A stretch of DNA of 64,000 nucleotides from positions 1,503 through 65,502 of the forward strand of contig CAJTEA010000002.1 in NCBI GenBank assembly GCA_910575265.1, read 5' to 3'. The stretch is from Oscillospiraceae bacterium. GTDB taxonomy: Bacteria > Bacillota > Clostridia > Oscillospirales > Oscillospiraceae. This document shows positions 63,092 through 64,000 of this stretch, one piece after another. A program made the position numbers and the translations under genes. The stretch's first letter is position 1; each line of letters begins with the position of its first letter. A model generated the notes under the pieces. It searched no databases. It saw nothing but the letters and a program-made list of their open reading frames with translations, and had not been told where the DNA came from.

Positions 63092-63115
63092 AAATTTCAC
63101 CTTGGAGGTACGCTT

Positions 63116-63799
63116 ATGAAGCTGTCACAGGCGCTTGAGATTCACCGGGGCGTCACCGCTGTCATCGGCGGAGGCGGAAAAACCTCTCTTTTACGCGCGT
63201 TGGGGGAGGAATTGGCTGGTGAAACGCGCACGGTCCTGCTGTGCACCACCACCAAAATCCGCCCGTTTCCAGGTCTGGTCAATCTCAGTTCCCCCTCAGA
63301 AGCGGAGCTGCGCCGGGCGCTTCGGGACAGCCGCCTGATCGCGGCGGGTACTCCTGTCCCCGGAACGGATAAGTGGGGCGCTCCAGAGCTGCCTATGAAC
63401 TGTCTGGCCGCTTTGGCGGATTATGTGTTGGTGGAGGCCGACGGCTCCGCTGGGAGGCCGATGAAGGCCCACGCCCCCCATGAGCCAGTCATCCCCGCTC
63501 AGGCCAGCCAGACCGTTCTGGTGGTAGGCGCTTCCGGCTTTGGACGCCCTATCACTCAGGCGGCCCACCGGCCGGAGCTCTACGCAAAACTGGCCGGTGT
63601 CCCCCCGGACGCGCCTGTCAGCCCGGAGCTGGCGGCCGCGGTTCTGCGGGCGGAGGGCCTGCACGATAGAATCTATGTTAACCAGGCGGACACGGATGAA
63701 CGGCTGTCCGCCGGAAAACATCTGAAAAATATGCTTTCCTGCCCAGTGACGGTGGGAGCGTTGTCAGGTAAAGGAGGTCCCGTATTATGTTGGTCGTAA
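63116..63799 (+). CDS. yqeC: Selenium-dependent molybdenum hydroxylase accessory protein YqeC
   Basis: 227 residues. P-loop GGGGKTSLL near residue 17, TTTKIRPF and EADGSAGRPMKAHAPHEPV, the YqeC signature. Associated with maturation of selenium-dependent molybdenum hydroxylases with EF2563/yqeB. Overlaps yqeB by 13 bases. GGAGG precedes the ATG. Confidence 0.9.
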   Translation: MKLSQALEIHRGVTAVIGGGGKTSLLRALGEELAGETRTVLLCTTTKIRPFPGLVNLSSPSEAELRRALRDSRLIAAGTPVPGTDKWGAPELPMNCLAALADYVLVEADGSAGRPMKAHAPHEPVIPAQASQTVLVVGASGFGRPITQAAHRPELYAKLAGVPPDAPVSPELAAAVLRAEGLHDRIYVNQADTDERLSAGKHLKNMLSCPVTVGALSGKGGPVLCWS

Positions 63800-64000
63800 T
63801 CCGCGGAGCGGGCGATATCGCCACCGGAATTGCCCTTCGGCTTTGGCGGGCGCGTATTCAGGTCGTTATGACCGATCTGGAACGCCCCACCGCCATCCGG
63901 CGGACGGTGTGCTTCTCCCAGGCTATCCCCCTGGAGCGCGCGACGGTAGAGGATGTGACCGCCCAGCGGACAGAAACCGCGGCCCAGGCTCTGGAACGAT
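63787..64000 (+). CDS. yqeB: EF2563/YqeB-family selenium-dependent hydroxylase system protein (partial)
   Basis: First 71 codons, cut by the window end. MLVVIRGAGDIATGIALRLW, then TDLERPTAIRRTVCFSQAI, typical of EF2563-type proteins with an N-terminal Rossmann motif. Coupled to yqeC by a 13-base overlap; AAAGGAGG lies in the end of yqeC. Confidence 0.88.
   Translation, partial: MLVVIRGAGDIATGIALRLWRARIQVVMTDLERPTAIRRTVCFSQAIPLERATVEDVTAQRTETAAQALER

Overview
The window comes from a fairly GC-rich Gram-positive Clostridia chromosome, most likely Oscillospirales of the Flavonifractor/Lawsonibacter/Oscillibacter type. Pointers are the strong AGGAGG ribosome sites, an alanine-type T-box, lipoproteins with short lipoboxes, GerMN and collagen-like genes, DUF4250/DUF3783/DUF4272 proteins, and a selenium-dependent molybdenum hydroxylase maturation cluster. 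This assignment is inferred from gene content only. No rRNA, tRNA or CRISPR array was recognised.

Region by region. (1) 1-7100: mobile DNA. An IS5-family element interrupts a small membrane-protein gene. It is followed by an Rpn-type nuclease-transposase gene, a long serine recombinase that interrupts a VirD4-like coupling-protein gene, and the pcfB, DUF5348 and replication-initiator genes of a decayed conjugative element, which ends next to a beheaded collagen-like gene (7100-7729). (2) 7.7-16.9 kb: LysR and HIT genes, an ECF sigma/anti-sigma pair, then an alaS operon read from an Ala T-box (phzF, lipoprotein, alaS, unknown, DUF4250, DUF4272). (3) 17.0-20.9 kb: a second collagen-like gene, split by an element that consists of little more than a serine recombinase reading frame, followed by a glycosyltransferase that probably decorates the collagen protein. 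(4) 21-28.5 kb: hydrolase, ferritin-like protein with Cys-Pro repeats, thioesterase, NSS transporter, a LexA-box-controlled radical SAM DNA-repair pair, nrdR and a 3-hydroxyacyl-CoA dehydrogenase. (5) 28.6-35.2 kb: a BlaI/BlaR1-like system in which the sensor domain is detached from the M56 protease and present as three proteins that share one N-terminal module but differ in their C-terminal domains. (6) 35.4-48.5 kb: cell-envelope and housekeeping genes (TagA-type glycosyltransferase, mltG, U32 peptidase, gluQRS, dacF, comEA-like gene, two-component system, GerMN lipoprotein, metY). (7) 48.6-51.7 kb: a giant flagellin-like protein with a beta-helix insert behind a candidate sigma-D promoter. 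(8) 51.7-55.3 kb: a MATE-kinase fusion and a MATE gene with an amber codon. (9) 55.4-64 kb: a molybdenum cofactor/molybdate operon led by a Crp/Fnr-type regulator and, divergently, yqeC-yqeB.

The most notable findings are the recombinase-only element at 17093-18745 (no own promoter, ribosome site or stop codon; as a circle it would be an endless frame of 551 codons), the split BlaR1-like system with three related sensor lipoproteins, and the paired GTTGTY..RACAAC operators at the molybdenum locus, one of which sits exactly at -41.5 of the yqeC promoter.
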